Shown: positions 35,034 to 43,476, numbered from the stretch's first letter. The stretch is DNA of 64,000 nt from Kitasatospora sp. NBC_00374 (GCF_041434935.1 NZ_CP107964.1:7981001-8045000); one strand, 5' to 3'. A program made the numbers and translations. Notes: generated from the letters alone by a model not told the origin.

Positions 35034-36454
35034 GTGTCCTGCGCCGGAAATATCAGTCATAAGTCTGTAGTCTGTTTTTCGTGTCGCAACGAGGTCCGAA
35101 GGCTGTAGAGATTGTGCTCTCCTCGAAGGAGCGCATTGAGTTGTCGCACTGGGCGGCCGGCGGGGCGGGGGCCCGGCTCGCCGAGCGGGCCGGGATCGTC
35201 CTGGCCTGCGCGGACGGAGTGTCAAGTACGCGGGTGGCGGCCGATAGGGGCGTGAATGTGGCGACCGTGCGCAAGTGGCGGGCCCGTTTCGCGGCTGACC
35301 GACTGGCGGGCCTTGCGGACGAGCCACGGCCCGGCCGCCGCAAGGCGGAACTTGTACTCACCGAGTCGGAGCGGGAGGAACTGACCCGATGGGCGAGGCG
35401 GGCGAAGACGGCCCAGTCCCTCGCGTTGCGGGCCAGGATCGTGCTGCGATGCTCGGAGGGCGGCACGAACAAGCAGGTCGCGGTCGAACTCGGCACCGCC
35501 CAGGCGACGGTGAACCGTTGGCGGGCCCGGTTCGTCGAGGACCGCCTGGACGGTCTGGTCGACGAACCGCGCCCCGGCAGGCCACCCTCGATCCTGCTCG
35601 ACAGGGTCGAGGATGTCGTGGCGGCGACTTTGGAGTCCACACCGAAGCACGCCACCCACTGGTCACGCGCCTCGATGGCCGAACGTACCGGCCTGTCGAA
35701 GTCCACCATCGGGCGCATCTGGCAGAAGTTTGACCTCAAGCCGCACCTGCAGGATTCGTTCAAGCTCTCCACCGACGCGCAGTTCGTGGACAAGGTCGTC
35801 GACGTCGTCGGGCTCTACCACAACCCGCCGGAGCGGGCGGTGGTGCTCTGTGTCGACGAGAAAAGCCAGATCCAGGCGCTGGACCGATCCCAGCCGGTGC
35901 TGCCGATGATGCCCGGCATGCCCGAGCGTCGCACCCACGACTACCTGCGCCATGGCATCACGAGCCTGTTCGCCGCGTTCAACATTGCCGACGGCAGCGT
36001 CATCAGTGCTCTGCACCGACGCCACCGCGCCATCGAGTTCAAAAAGTTCCTGATCACGATAGACAAGGCCGTGTCGACCGAGCTCGACGTGCATCTGGTA
36101 TGCGACAACTACGCCACCCACAAGACCCCCGAGATCCAGAAATGGCTGGCCCGGCATCCCCGGTTCCACGTCCACTTCACCCCGACCGGCTCCTCCTGGA
36201 TCAACCAGGTCGAGCGCTGGTTCGGCCTGCTGACCGACAAGCTCATCCGCCGCGGCGTCCACACCTCCATCCAGGCTCTCGAGAACGACATCCGCACCTG
36301 GATCCAGACCTGGAACGAGGACCCGAAGCCCTTCACCTGGACCAAGACCGCCGACGAGATCCTGAACTCGCTCGCCGACTACCTCACCAAAATCACCCCC
36401 AGAGCACCATAAAACCCTAGTGAACTTAGGCTTGGCACTTGCGGCGCAGGACAC
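35034..36454 (+). mobile_element. IS630-family element, tandem copy 2
   Basis: It begins exactly 1,423 bases after copy 1 and shares a single TA with each neighbour (35032-35033 and 36455-36456). All open frames on both strands translate identically to those of copy 1. Confidence 0.93.
35081..36412 (+). CDS. IS630-family transposase, copy 2
   Basis: It is identical in every residue to the transposase of copy 1, including both helix-turn-helix units and the DDE triad. Confidence 0.95.
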   Translation: MSQRGPKAVEIVLSSKERIELSHWAAGGAGARLAERAGIVLACADGVSSTRVAADRGVNVATVRKWRARFAADRLAGLADEPRPGRRKAELVLTESEREELTRWARRAKTAQSLALRARIVLRCSEGGTNKQVAVELGTAQATVNRWRARFVEDRLDGLVDEPRPGRPPSILLDRVEDVVAATLESTPKHATHWSRASMAERTGLSKSTIGRIWQKFDLKPHLQDSFKLSTDAQFVDKVVDVVGLYHNPPERAVVLCVDEKSQIQALDRSQPVLPMMPGMPERRTHDYLRHGITSLFAAFNIADGSVISALHRRHRAIEFKKFLITIDKAVSTELDVHLVCDNYATHKTPEIQKWLARHPRFHVHFTPTGSSWINQVERWFGLLTDKLIRRGVHTSIQALENDIRTWIQTWNEDPKPFTWTKTADEILNSLADYLTKITPRAP

Positions 36455-36456
36455 TA

Positions 36457-37877
36457 GTGTCCTGCGCCGGAAATATCAGTCATAAGTCTGTAGTCTGTTT
36501 TTCGTGTCGCAACGAGGTCCGAAGGCTGTAGAGATTGTGCTCTCCTCGAAGGAGCGCATTGAGTTGTCGCACTGGGCGGCCGGCGGGGCGGGGGCCCGGC
36601 TCGCCGAGCGGGCCGGGATCGTCCTGGCCTGCGCGGACGGAGTGTCAAGTACGCGGGTGGCGGCCGATAGGGGCGTGAATGTGGCGACCGTGCGCAAGTG
36701 GCGGGCCCGTTTCGCGGCTGACCGACTGGCGGGCCTTGCGGACGAGCCACGGCCCGGCCGCCGCAAGGCGGAACTTGTACTCACCGAGTCGGAGCGGGAG
36801 GAACTGACCCGATGGGCGAGGCGGGCGAAGACGGCCCAGTCCCTCGCGTTGCGGGCCAGGATCGTGCTGCGATGCTCGGAGGGCGGCACGAACAAGCAGG
36901 TCGCGGTCGAACTCGGCACCGCCCAGGCGACGGTGAACCGTTGGCGGGCCCGGTTCGTCGAGGACCGCCTGGACGGTCTGGTCGACGAACCGCGCCCCGG
37001 CAGGCCACCCTCGATCCTGCTCGACAGGGTCGAGGATGTCGTGGCGGCGACTTTGGAGTCCACACCGAAGCACGCCACCCACTGGTCACGCGCCTCGATG
37101 GCCGAACGTACCGGCCTGTCGAAGTCCACCATCGGGCGCATCTGGCAGAAGTTTGACCTCAAGCCGCACCTGCAGGATTCGTTCAAGCTCTCCACCGACG
37201 CGCAGTTCGTGGACAAGGTCGTCGACGTCGTCGGGCTCTACCACAACCCGCCGGAGCGGGCGGTGGTGCTCTGTGTCGACGAGAAAAGCCAGATCCAGGC
37301 GCTGGACCGATCCCAGCCGGTGCTGCCGATGATGCCCGGCATGCCCGAGCGTCGCACCCACGACTACCTGCGCCATGGCATCACGAGCCTGTTCGCCGCG
37401 TTCAACATTGCCGACGGCAGCGTCATCAGTGCTCTGCACCGACGCCACCGCGCCATCGAGTTCAAAAAGTTCCTGATCACGATAGACAAGGCCGTGTCGA
37501 CCGAGCTCGACGTGCATCTGGTATGCGACAACTACGCCACCCACAAGACCCCCGAGATCCAGAAATGGCTGGCCCGGCATCCCCGGTTCCACGTCCACTT
37601 CACCCCGACCGGCTCCTCCTGGATCAACCAGGTCGAGCGCTGGTTCGGCCTGCTGACCGACAAGCTCATCCGCCGCGGCGTCCACACCTCCATCCAGGCT
37701 CTCGAGAACGACATCCGCACCTGGATCCAGACCTGGAACGAGGACCCGAAGCCCTTCACCTGGACCAAGACCGCCGACGAGATCCTGAACTCGCTCGCCG
37801 ACTACCTCACCAAAATCACCCCCAGAGCACCATAAAACCCTAGTGAACTTAGGCTTGGCACTTGCGGCGCAGGACAC
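36457..37877 (+). mobile_element. IS630-family element, tandem copy 3
   Basis: The third head-to-tail copy, ending CGGCGCAGGACAC at 37877 and followed by TA (37878-37879). The next base starts the end repeat of the related fragment on the other strand. Confidence 0.93.
36504..37835 (+). CDS. IS630-family transposase, copy 3
   Basis: It is identical in every residue to copies 1 and 2, with no substitution or indel found by comparing the translated frames. Confidence 0.95.
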   Translation: MSQRGPKAVEIVLSSKERIELSHWAAGGAGARLAERAGIVLACADGVSSTRVAADRGVNVATVRKWRARFAADRLAGLADEPRPGRRKAELVLTESEREELTRWARRAKTAQSLALRARIVLRCSEGGTNKQVAVELGTAQATVNRWRARFVEDRLDGLVDEPRPGRPPSILLDRVEDVVAATLESTPKHATHWSRASMAERTGLSKSTIGRIWQKFDLKPHLQDSFKLSTDAQFVDKVVDVVGLYHNPPERAVVLCVDEKSQIQALDRSQPVLPMMPGMPERRTHDYLRHGITSLFAAFNIADGSVISALHRRHRAIEFKKFLITIDKAVSTELDVHLVCDNYATHKTPEIQKWLARHPRFHVHFTPTGSSWINQVERWFGLLTDKLIRRGVHTSIQALENDIRTWIQTWNEDPKPFTWTKTADEILNSLADYLTKITPRAP

Positions 37878-38290
37878 TAGTGTCCTGCGCCAGGAATTCG
37901 TTCAAGATATGAGGCGAGTCGTTCGAGAATCTCGTCGGCGGTCTTGGTCCAGGTGAACGGGCGGGGGTCCTCGTTCCAGGTCTTGATCCAGGCCCGGATG
38001 TCCTTCTCCAGGGCCTGGACGGACTTGTGGACTCCACGTCGGAGCTGCTTGTCCGTCAGCAATGCGAACCATCGCTCGACCTGGTTGAGCCAGGACGAGC
38101 TGGTCGGGGTGAAGTGCAGGTGGAACCGGGGGTGGCCGGCCAGCCACTTCTGGATCGCCGGGGTCTTGCGGGTGGCGTAGTTGTCGCAGATCAGGTGCAC
38201 GTCCAGGTCGGCGGGCACTTCCTTGTCGAGCTTGGCGAGGAACTTCTTGAACTCGGCGGCGCGGTGGCGGCGGTGGAGGGAGCCGAAGCG
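37877..38290 (-). pseudogene. truncated related IS630 transposase (C-terminal third)
   Basis: From about 38280 leftward the frame reads HRRHRAAEFKKFLAKLDKEV, then LDVHLICDNYATRKTPAIQK and SSSWLNQVERWFALLTDKQL, ending in its own IS end at 37880-37893 (GTGTCCTGCGCC, the same end repeat as the array). It is a diverged relative (for example DKLIRRG in the array is DKQLRRG here). It retains the second Asp and the Glu of the DDE triad and lacks everything upstream of HRRHR. The break at about 38280 adjoins an IS21-like end. The tandem array appears to have inserted at the TA of this fragment. Confidence 0.85.
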
Positions 38291-38309
38291 TCCCGCACTG
38301 AACCCGGCG

Positions 38310-38380
38310 GTCAGACTTCGACGAGACAAACGTCAACCGGCCAAACTCCGCTGAGACTGATCAACGGCGAGACGGGTCAG
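38310..38380 (-). repeat. degenerate IS21-like end array
   Basis: TCAGACTTCGACGAGAC (38311) and CCAAACTCCGCTGAGAC (38341), followed by a shorter TCAACGGCGAGAC (38361), are diverged versions of the TCAAACTTCGGTGAGAC pair at 18836. Both arrays end with GAGACGGG followed by (A/T)CAG. Here it lies between the IS630 fragment and the SMI1 cassette. Confidence 0.45.
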
Positions 38381-38390
38381 CGGACACCGG

Positions 38391-39422
38391 TGTCCTCTGA
38401 CGGGTGATCGTGACCGATTGCCAAGAGATCTTGACCGGTCGAGCTGGTCTGCGGCCTTGCCCTTGCAGTGTCAGAGTGCCGCAGCCGGGTGGGGTCAAGA
38501 TTGCCGCGCTGCTGTCTCGCGCCGCTCGAGCCACTCCAGATACCAGGTGCCGAAGGTGTGGCGGCGTCCATGTCCGTCAACGTACGGCTCGAAGGGAGGA
38601 TTGACGGCACAGTCGCGGTCTCGGAGCTGCCCGCGATGCGGGCCGACCACGATGAGCCAGCCGGTCATCCCGCATCCGTTGTCGCTGATGTGGATCGCAC
38701 CCCGTCCGCGTTCCACGTGCCAGATCTCGTCGCCGACATCGCCGAAGACCTCGCGGTAATTGTCCAGGTGGCCGTGGTCATCGTCGCGGACGGTGGGCTC
38801 GTGGCCTGCGGCGCGAAGGGTCGCCATCTGCTGGCCGGCCCAGTCCTCCGTCTCGACGAACGGCCCGCTCGAATCCAGCAGCCAGGGATGGTCTTCGTCG
38901 TCGTCCCAGACCCATCCCCACCTCCCGTTCACCCGGCGCAACGACGTGAGCGATAGCGCCGGTCCGGGGCCGCCTGCCCCGACCTCCGCCAGAAACGTGC
39001 GGTACTCCTCGGGAAGCGCGACACCGCACTGCGCTTCCACCTCGGCGATCTCGGCAGCAGTCAGGACCGGTTCGAAGCTGGGGTACCGAGACGGCTCCCG
39101 GCCGCGAGCCCGGAGTTCGGCCGCCTCGACCGCAATGACGCGTTCCCGGACCTCCGACCAGTCCATTCGCATGTTCATGGCCCCTCTCGGCAGTGACCAT
39201 GGACGCTAACCCAGGCCACCGACATCCCAAGGGGCGACTACGCAGCCGAAGAGGCTCGCCAGGCTCGATGAAGTCAACCTCGGCCGTCGCAGCAGCGGCA
39301 CCACCGTACGCCGGCGCGGCAACCGCCACCGGCTCCCCCAGCACTGGTCAAGATCAAGTGGCAGAAACCTGGCATCAGTCAAGATCACTTGGCAAACGGT
39401 CAAGATCGCCTGTCAGGCGACA
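38391..39422 (-). mobile_element. passenger cassette with IS21-like ends carrying an SMI1/KNR4 gene
   Basis: The left end (38391-38437) begins TGTCCTCTGAC and contains TGCCAAGAGATCTTGACC. The right end, read inward from 39422, begins TGTCGCCTGAC and contains TTGCCAAGTGATCTTGAC. The right arm carries three repeats on the plus strand (39346, 39377 and 39398, all with GTCAAGATC). Such multiple inward repeats behind TGTC are the layout of IS21-family ends. The only gene inside is the SMI1-type gene, and no istA or istB is present. Confidence 0.55.
38495..39178 (-). CDS. SMI1/KNR4 (SUKH) family protein, probable immunity protein
   Basis: A 227-residue cytoplasmic protein. PVLTAAEIAEVEAQCGVALP followed by EEYRTFLAEVGAGGPGPALS is the defining SUKH helix and strand. 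EIWHVERGRGAIHISDNGCG and GWLIVVGPHRG follow as the second half. SUKH proteins are the most common immunity proteins of polymorphic toxins. No toxin lies adjacent; instead the gene is framed by IS21-like end arrays. The start MNMRMDWSEVRERVIAVEAA has two possible ATGs, and the first is used. Confidence 0.88.
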   Translation of the reverse strand: MNMRMDWSEVRERVIAVEAAELRARGREPSRYPSFEPVLTAAEIAEVEAQCGVALPEEYRTFLAEVGAGGPGPALSLTSLRRVNGRWGWVWDDDEDHPWLLDSSGPFVETEDWAGQQMATLRAAGHEPTVRDDDHGHLDNYREVFGDVGDEIWHVERGRGAIHISDNGCGMTGWLIVVGPHRGQLRDRDCAVNPPFEPYVDGHGRRHTFGTWYLEWLERRETAARQS

Positions 39423-39483
39423 CCTCGAACCAGAATGTTGTGACGGAGCACCGTAGTCTGCGAGTGATCGCTTACTGATCGTT

Positions 39484-39840
39484 TCAGAATGATCTCTGGA
39501 GTCGGTGGGGATAGATGATGCTTTCAGCAAGTTCCAGGAGTCTCTGATGGAGATCGGCCCGGCGCTCGTTCACGCAGGCGCGTGGCGAGTTCGCCGCAAC
39601 CACCTCCGCTCCCGCTACTGCCGCGATCTCCTGACAGCCCATCGCCTCCTTCGGAGTGAACCGTTGATGGTCTGCCAGGAGATTGACGATCCGCTGGTAA
39701 TCCGGCGCCAGCGCGGTCACGTCAAGTCCTTCCCGGTGCACCGTTCTCGCGAACAAAGCCACTTGGCCGCCACCCGAAAGCTGGCTGGACGTCAGGTCGA
39801 CCGCCAGAATTCAGATGTGCGGCGGGCGCTGAACGGCTAG
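39484..39840 (-). pseudogene. remnant of a winged-helix-like protein associated with Streptomyces transposons
   Basis: One frame reads VHREGLDVTALAPDYQRIVN, then LLADHQRFTPKEAMGCQEIA, a pattern like the small (P)DYQRIxxLLAxHxxxLTAKEx winged-helix regions found next to transposases in streptomycetes. The C-terminal half is out of register, and an upstream piece (LAVDLTSS) lies in another frame. It is probably not functional. Confidence 0.35.
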
Positions 39841-39849
39841 AACTGCCTG

Positions 39850-40332
39850 ATGGTGATCTTCCACTGCTCCGGGTGTGGTGCGGCGCTGACGCCCCCGCTG
39901 ACGCTGCTGCCCGCCGTACCGGCGCCGCCCCCCTACGAGCAGCCAAGGCCGGGTGCGCGGGGCCCCGGCGCGACGATCCCCCAAGGGCACTACGCGATCG
40001 AGACCGAGCCCTGGGGTGCCCCCTACGAGCCTTACCCGCAGGACGGGGACGGTCCTTCGCAGCGCCGGGCGGGCTGGAAATCCGATGAGCGAGGCACCCT
40101 GAAGTCCGCCGGCCCCCGGGGCAACATCGTCCTGCACCCCGACGACGCAGCGGACCTGAAGATGCTGGTGGAGGCGAGCATGGGGTGCTGCGGCGGTCCC
40201 TCTGGCGATCAGGGCCTCAACCGCGCGTGCCGGTGCGGGAAGCCGGTCGCGACGCTGGCCGCCGACTGCTCCACGGTCTATGAGCTGCACCTCGACGCGG
40301 CCAGCGTGCGCGCCGAAGAGACGCTCGACTGA
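39850..40332 (+). CDS. zinc-ribbon-like hypothetical protein
   Basis: A 160-residue protein with an N-terminal CxxC (VIFHCSGCGAALTPPLTLLP) and a C-terminal cysteine cluster (SMGCCGGPSGDQGLNRACRC, then LAADCSTVYELHL), suggesting one or two metal sites. NIVLHPDDAADLKMLVEASM is a helix in between. It is a conserved uncharacterised streptomycete family. The sequence is intact although it sits inside a relic region. Function unknown. Confidence 0.65.
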   Translation: MVIFHCSGCGAALTPPLTLLPAVPAPPPYEQPRPGARGPGATIPQGHYAIETEPWGAPYEPYPQDGDGPSQRRAGWKSDERGTLKSAGPRGNIVLHPDDAADLKMLVEASMGCCGGPSGDQGLNRACRCGKPVATLAADCSTVYELHLDAASVRAEETLD

Positions 40333-40496
40333 CAGCGGCCGTGAAGACCGGGCGGGGGCCTGGACGGTCGTCTACCACGCGGCCCACGAGCTGGTTGCCA
40401 TCGCGGCATGCGTACCCTCAGTCGAGGGCCCGACTTGTTGAATGAGTAGAGCTCCCGGTCTTGCGCTTGGGTGATCTTGGGCGGCAGGTTGTGCGG

Positions 40497-40562
40497 ATGC
40501 GTGCTGATCTTGTTCCGGACCATCTGTGGGACCGCGTGGCTCCGCTGCTGCCGCCTGCCACC
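40497..40562 (+). pseudogene. N-terminal scrap of an IS5-family transposase
   Basis: ATG 40497 opens MRADLVPDHLWDRVAPLLPP, the standard start of IS5 transposases. The frame then runs directly into the istB remnant, so only the first 22 residues remain. Confidence 0.6.
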
Positions 40563-40612
40563 AGGTCATCATGAACGGCCCCAGCTACCGGCCGAACAAG
40601 CGGCCCAGGAAT
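40557..40612 (+). pseudogene. C-terminal scrap of IstB (IS21 family)
   Basis: The frame reads HQVIMNGPSYRPNKRPRN, the invariant C-terminus of actinobacterial IstB, the ATPase helper of IS21 transposases. It shows that a complete IS21 element was once present here. Confidence 0.65.
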
Positions 40613-40809
40613 CCCTCGCCGGCGGATTCGCCTCACTCCTTCGCGAAGGGCTTGCGTCAGGACCTTGCCGCCGTCACCGCCGGCCTTACCCTGGCCTGGA
40701 ACTCCGGCGCGTCGAGGGACACGTGAACCGGATCAAGATGATCAAGCGCCAGCACTACGGTCGAGCCGGATTCGACCTCCTCAAGCGACGTATCCTCCTT
40801 GCGTTTTGA
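40613..40809 (+). pseudogene. C-terminal remnant of an ISL3-family transposase
   Basis: One frame has LRQDLAAVTAGLTLAWNSG and, after an indel, another has VEGHVNRIKMIKRQHYGRAG followed by FDLLKRRILLAF and a stop. These are the last 60-70 residues of an ISL3 transposase. It abuts the istB scrap. Confidence 0.7.
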
Positions 40810-40943
40810 CTACCAGTGCCCATCGCCTTGCAGCCTCCCGAGGCGGTACACACGAACATGCTCAGCTCGGCGGCTGTTCTGCTGGGGTGCTGAGAGCGGA
40901 GATCCCTTGTCGTCGGCGACGGAGAGAACGGATGATCAGCTCA

Positions 40944-41185
40944 TGTCCATGAGCCGAGGCACCTTCGACCACGTTCCCGTGGTCGCTCTGTTCCCCTTCC
41001 TATCTGCTGTTCCCGTCGAGTCCCTCCAGCGTGCGGCTCGCACCATTGACGCGGCTCAGCCCGAGGGTGTCGCCACCAAGTGGGAATGGGAACTGGACCA
41101 TGCGGTCTTCACAGGTCCGCAGTCCCGGACGCACGTGATGCTTCTCCTGGACGCGGTCAGTTCTGCTCACGCATCATGCGCCTGA
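40944..41185 (+). pseudogene. truncated hypothetical ORF
   Basis: An 80-residue frame, MSMSRGTFDHVPVVALFPFL then AQPEGVATKWEWELDHAVFT, ending shortly after THVMLLLDAV. The coding character is good up to about 41150 and then overlaps a leftward DUF6262-like remnant, so the 3' end is probably lost. Product unknown. Confidence 0.4.
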
Positions 41186-41400
41186 GGCTGGTCCTGGCCC
41201 CGGCTAGATCGTCTTCCAGGGCTCGGACCCGGTCGGTGAGGGTTCTGTTCTCGCTCTTCGCGGGCTTCGGCGGCCAGGCGGTGGTTCTCCTGGGTGAGCT
41301 CGTCGAGGCGTTCTGGCCGAGCTGCCGGTGTCGATACGACTGGCGGCAGCGGCCGGTCGGGTTCAGCGCCAGCCACCGTGGCGAGGCTCCACGTGCTCGC
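41165..41400 (-). pseudogene. frameshifted DUF6262-like coiled-coil remnant
   Basis: Leftward, one frame reads PERLDELTQENHRLAAEARE and another continues NRTLTDRVRALEDDLAGART then SLRRMMREQN with a TGA. The coiled coil ending in SLRRMxREQN is typical of the DUF6262 protein encoded beside the twin tyrosine recombinases of Tn554-like elements. The recombinases are not present. Confidence 0.45.
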
Positions 41401-41943
41401 CGAACGGTGGGTCGAACGCCTGCCCGTCGTCGTCGGTCACGACGTAATCCGGTTCGGTCTTCGATGCGGTTGCGTGCAACCGGATGACGAGGTCAGTGAC
41501 AGGGACGATACGCAGCGACAGGGCTGCGGCCACCTGGGCAGCTTCGTTGTCGATGTCCGGGTTGTACTTGTCACGGGACCGTTCAAGGTGTTGAGCGGAG
41601 ATCTGCATGACCTCCACATCGCCACCGCCTGAGAATGAGAGGCAGTCCCGCCACTCCAGCCCGATGATGATCTCCAGCGCGTCCGCCAGGTCATCGGCGA
41701 GCAGCCCGCCTTCCCCTTCGGAACTCGCGAACACCACCGGCCGGCGACCGTTCTGCTCGGCGCACAGGAAGTACGCCCCACCAGCCGACTCCCGGCGATC
41801 ACCTCCAGCGGCGCACCCGAGGCAAGCCTGAGGCCATCGCGGTAGTGCTTCCGGTGGATGTCGAAGCCGAACGATGACCGCAGCAGCAGATCGATCTCCG
41901 GGGTGGTCTGGATCAGGTCGAGCAGATGATCACTTGAGGTCAT
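41363..41943 (-). pseudogene. SUKH-like or related hypothetical protein broken by one frameshift
   Basis: The start MTSSDHLLDLIQTTPEIDLL (ATG 41943) runs to GAPLEVIAGS. From about 41790 the coding signal is in another frame: GGAYFLCAEQNGRRPVVFAS, then ADDLADALEIIIGLEWRDCL, ending at 41363. Joined, they give about 192 residues. GGAYFL followed by a Glu-rich loop recalls SUKH-type immunity proteins, but the match is weak. A one-base loss in the GGGAG tract near 41790 explains the break. Confidence 0.5.
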
Positions 41944-42081
41944 GGCCTGGACGATAGCGAGCGCCGCTGACGTGTCAGTCCCAGGACGAACAGCGCACCC
42001 GGGTCCGGCCGTGGCGCGACCCCGTGGATGGCGCACTCCAGGCCGCGCCTGCACCCAAGCCATCACAACTCATTCTGAAAC

Positions 42082-42316
42082 CACCAGTTAAAGCCAGGCG
42101 GCCCCAGTGGGACGCCACCAACCCCGAGGGCGAGAGCGTGCGCTGCGCCTCGGTCGGTCAGCTCAGCCTCGTCCGCCTGGTCAACTCCGTGGCGGGGCCG
42201 CTGTAGTCATCGACGTCGTCTGGCTCGGCCGACGACCCGCCCTGTCGGACGGTGGGGGCCTCTGGTCCGTTCTTCCGGGTTGTCACGCCCGGCTTGGCAG
42301 GCGGTCCGGCAAGTCG
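42082..42316. other. region with a short coding scrap
   Basis: A frame ending at 42206 reads RRPQWDATNPEGESVRCASV then GQLSLVRLVNSVAGPL. It has coding quality but no start or partner, and I do not recognise it. The rest holds nothing that I can name. Confidence 0.3.
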
Positions 42317-43048
42317 TCAGGACCGGTGTTCGGCAGCGGTGCGCAGTTCCCGGGTGCGCTGGGCCAGCTCGGGGAGGGTCAGCTTGCCGGTGCCGTCGGT
42401 GAGGCCGCCGGCGGTGCTGCCGTCCGCCCAGGCGCAGGCCGCCAGGGGCCGGTCGCCGTTGTGCAGCCCGCCGTCGTGCAGCAGTGCGCAGGCGATGGCT
42501 CCGCCGAGCGGGCCGGGGTCGAAGCTCTCCAGGTCGGTGACGGGCGTGCCGTCACGGAGTGTGCCGGGGCCGACGGGGGAGTAGCCGCCGAGCATTCGGG
42601 TCGTGGCCTGCGCGGCGTCGGGTATCGAGGCGTTCACCGCGGTCACCAGCGGCTCCGCCTCGGCCAGTCCCGTCGCGCCGGGCCGCCCGTACCCGGCGAC
42701 CTCCGCGCCCCGGCCAGCGAACTGACGGCCGGTCGCACGGAGGAAGTCGGCCCGCAGGGCGCGCAGGTCCCCGTCGTCCGCCACCTGGGGCAGCCCGCCG
42801 AACTCCGCAGGCAGTGTCACGGTCCGCTGCTCTACTTCTGCGTCGACGGCGTTGATCGCGAGAACTGCGGCCCACACCGCTGCGGCGCAGGCGGTGGCGA
42901 GGGCCAGCGGCTTCGGTGACACCTTCCGGTACCACGGGCGTGGCGGCTGCGGCCGCTCGGCCGCTGCCCAGATCGCCCGCAGTCCCTCCAGCCCACCGCC
43001 TTCCGTCCGCTGCGCATCGGCCTCGATGCCGCCGTCGGTCTGTGGCAC
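42317..43048 (-). CDS. single-pass membrane protein, unknown function
   Basis: A 243-residue protein with a GTG start at 43048 preceded by GAGGGGG. Residues 1-50 are cytoplasmic, one helix (LALATACAAAVWAAVLAINA) spans the membrane, and an extracytoplasmic domain follows with two cysteines (AIACALLHD and PLAACAWADG). The cysteines probably pair. The end LTLPELAQRTRELRTAAEHR is helical. The layout resembles secreted or anchored actinobacterial proteins of unknown function. Confidence 0.65.
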   Translation of the reverse strand: MPQTDGGIEADAQRTEGGGLEGLRAIWAAAERPQPPRPWYRKVSPKPLALATACAAAVWAAVLAINAVDAEVEQRTVTLPAEFGGLPQVADDGDLRALRADFLRATGRQFAGRGAEVAGYGRPGATGLAEAEPLVTAVNASIPDAAQATTRMLGGYSPVGPGTLRDGTPVTDLESFDPGPLGGAIACALLHDGGLHNGDRPLAACAWADGSTAGGLTDGTGKLTLPELAQRTRELRTAAEHRS

Positions 43049-43381
43049 TGTTCCCCCTCGGTGAGTAGACGCCAGCGTTCGGGCTTGGCGGTTCGCGCAC
43101 TCTATAGCCCACCTGACCTGGCCGAACACGCAGGACCGCCGGGTGGCGTACGTCAACGGTCCGGGAAGGTCGGCGCCCGCGCGTGGGCGTCGCAGGCCCG
43201 GGCCGCGGCTTGACAGCATGCCGACCGTCGGATCCCGTGCCGGGCCGTGGTGCCGGAGCGCGCCCGGAGACCGATGACACCGGAGGGTTCGGTGAGGGGT
43301 CAGCCAGGTGTCAGTGCCCGGTCAGGTGCCCGGGGCATGCTGAGGGCACGTCAGGGAGCGAGAGTGTGGCTCCCGGGACTG
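43049..43381. promoter_or_regulatory. region between the membrane protein gene and the tRNA-like gene
   Basis: No gene is recognised. It should contain the promoters for the leftward membrane protein and the rightward tRNA-like gene. Confidence 0.3.
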
Positions 43382-43476
43382 GGAGAGGTGCCCGGAGCGG
43401 TTCATCGGGTGCCTGGCCAGCAATGGCCGAGCAGGGTCCCTCGGGGCCCGCGCAGGTTCGAATCCTGCCCTCTCCG
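43382..43476 (+). tRNA. class II tRNA-like gene (serine type), anticodon unclear
   Basis: A cloverleaf of 95 bases. The acceptor GGAGAGG pairs with CCTCTCC and is followed by G (the serine discriminator). The D arm is CCCGGAGCGG...CGGG. The long variable arm is GGGTCC paired with GGGCCC. A perfect T arm, GCAGG TTCGAAT CCTGC, follows. The anticodon arm is abnormal: the best fold is an extended stem with a six- or eight-base loop (AGCAAT or CAGCAATG) without a T at position 33. It may be a tRNA-Ser pseudogene or an unusual class II tRNA. A CCGCCC-ATC-GGGCGG hairpin overlaps its 3' end as a terminator. No CCA is encoded. Confidence 0.45.

Larger units (their letters stand above)
39481..42081. 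repeat. 12-bp inverted repeats bracketing a relic region
   Basis: GTTTCAGAATGA at 39481-39492 and its exact complement TCATTCTGAAAC at 42070-42081 bracket 2.6 kb of mostly decayed sequence. They may be the ends of an old transposable unit, the interior of which has been filled with other elements. Confidence 0.4.

Noticed and set aside
33609-37879. Tandem repeats read as a satellite or a triplicated chromosomal gene
   Set aside because: Each unit has IS630 end repeats, TA flanks and a DDE transposase, so these are insertion sequence copies.
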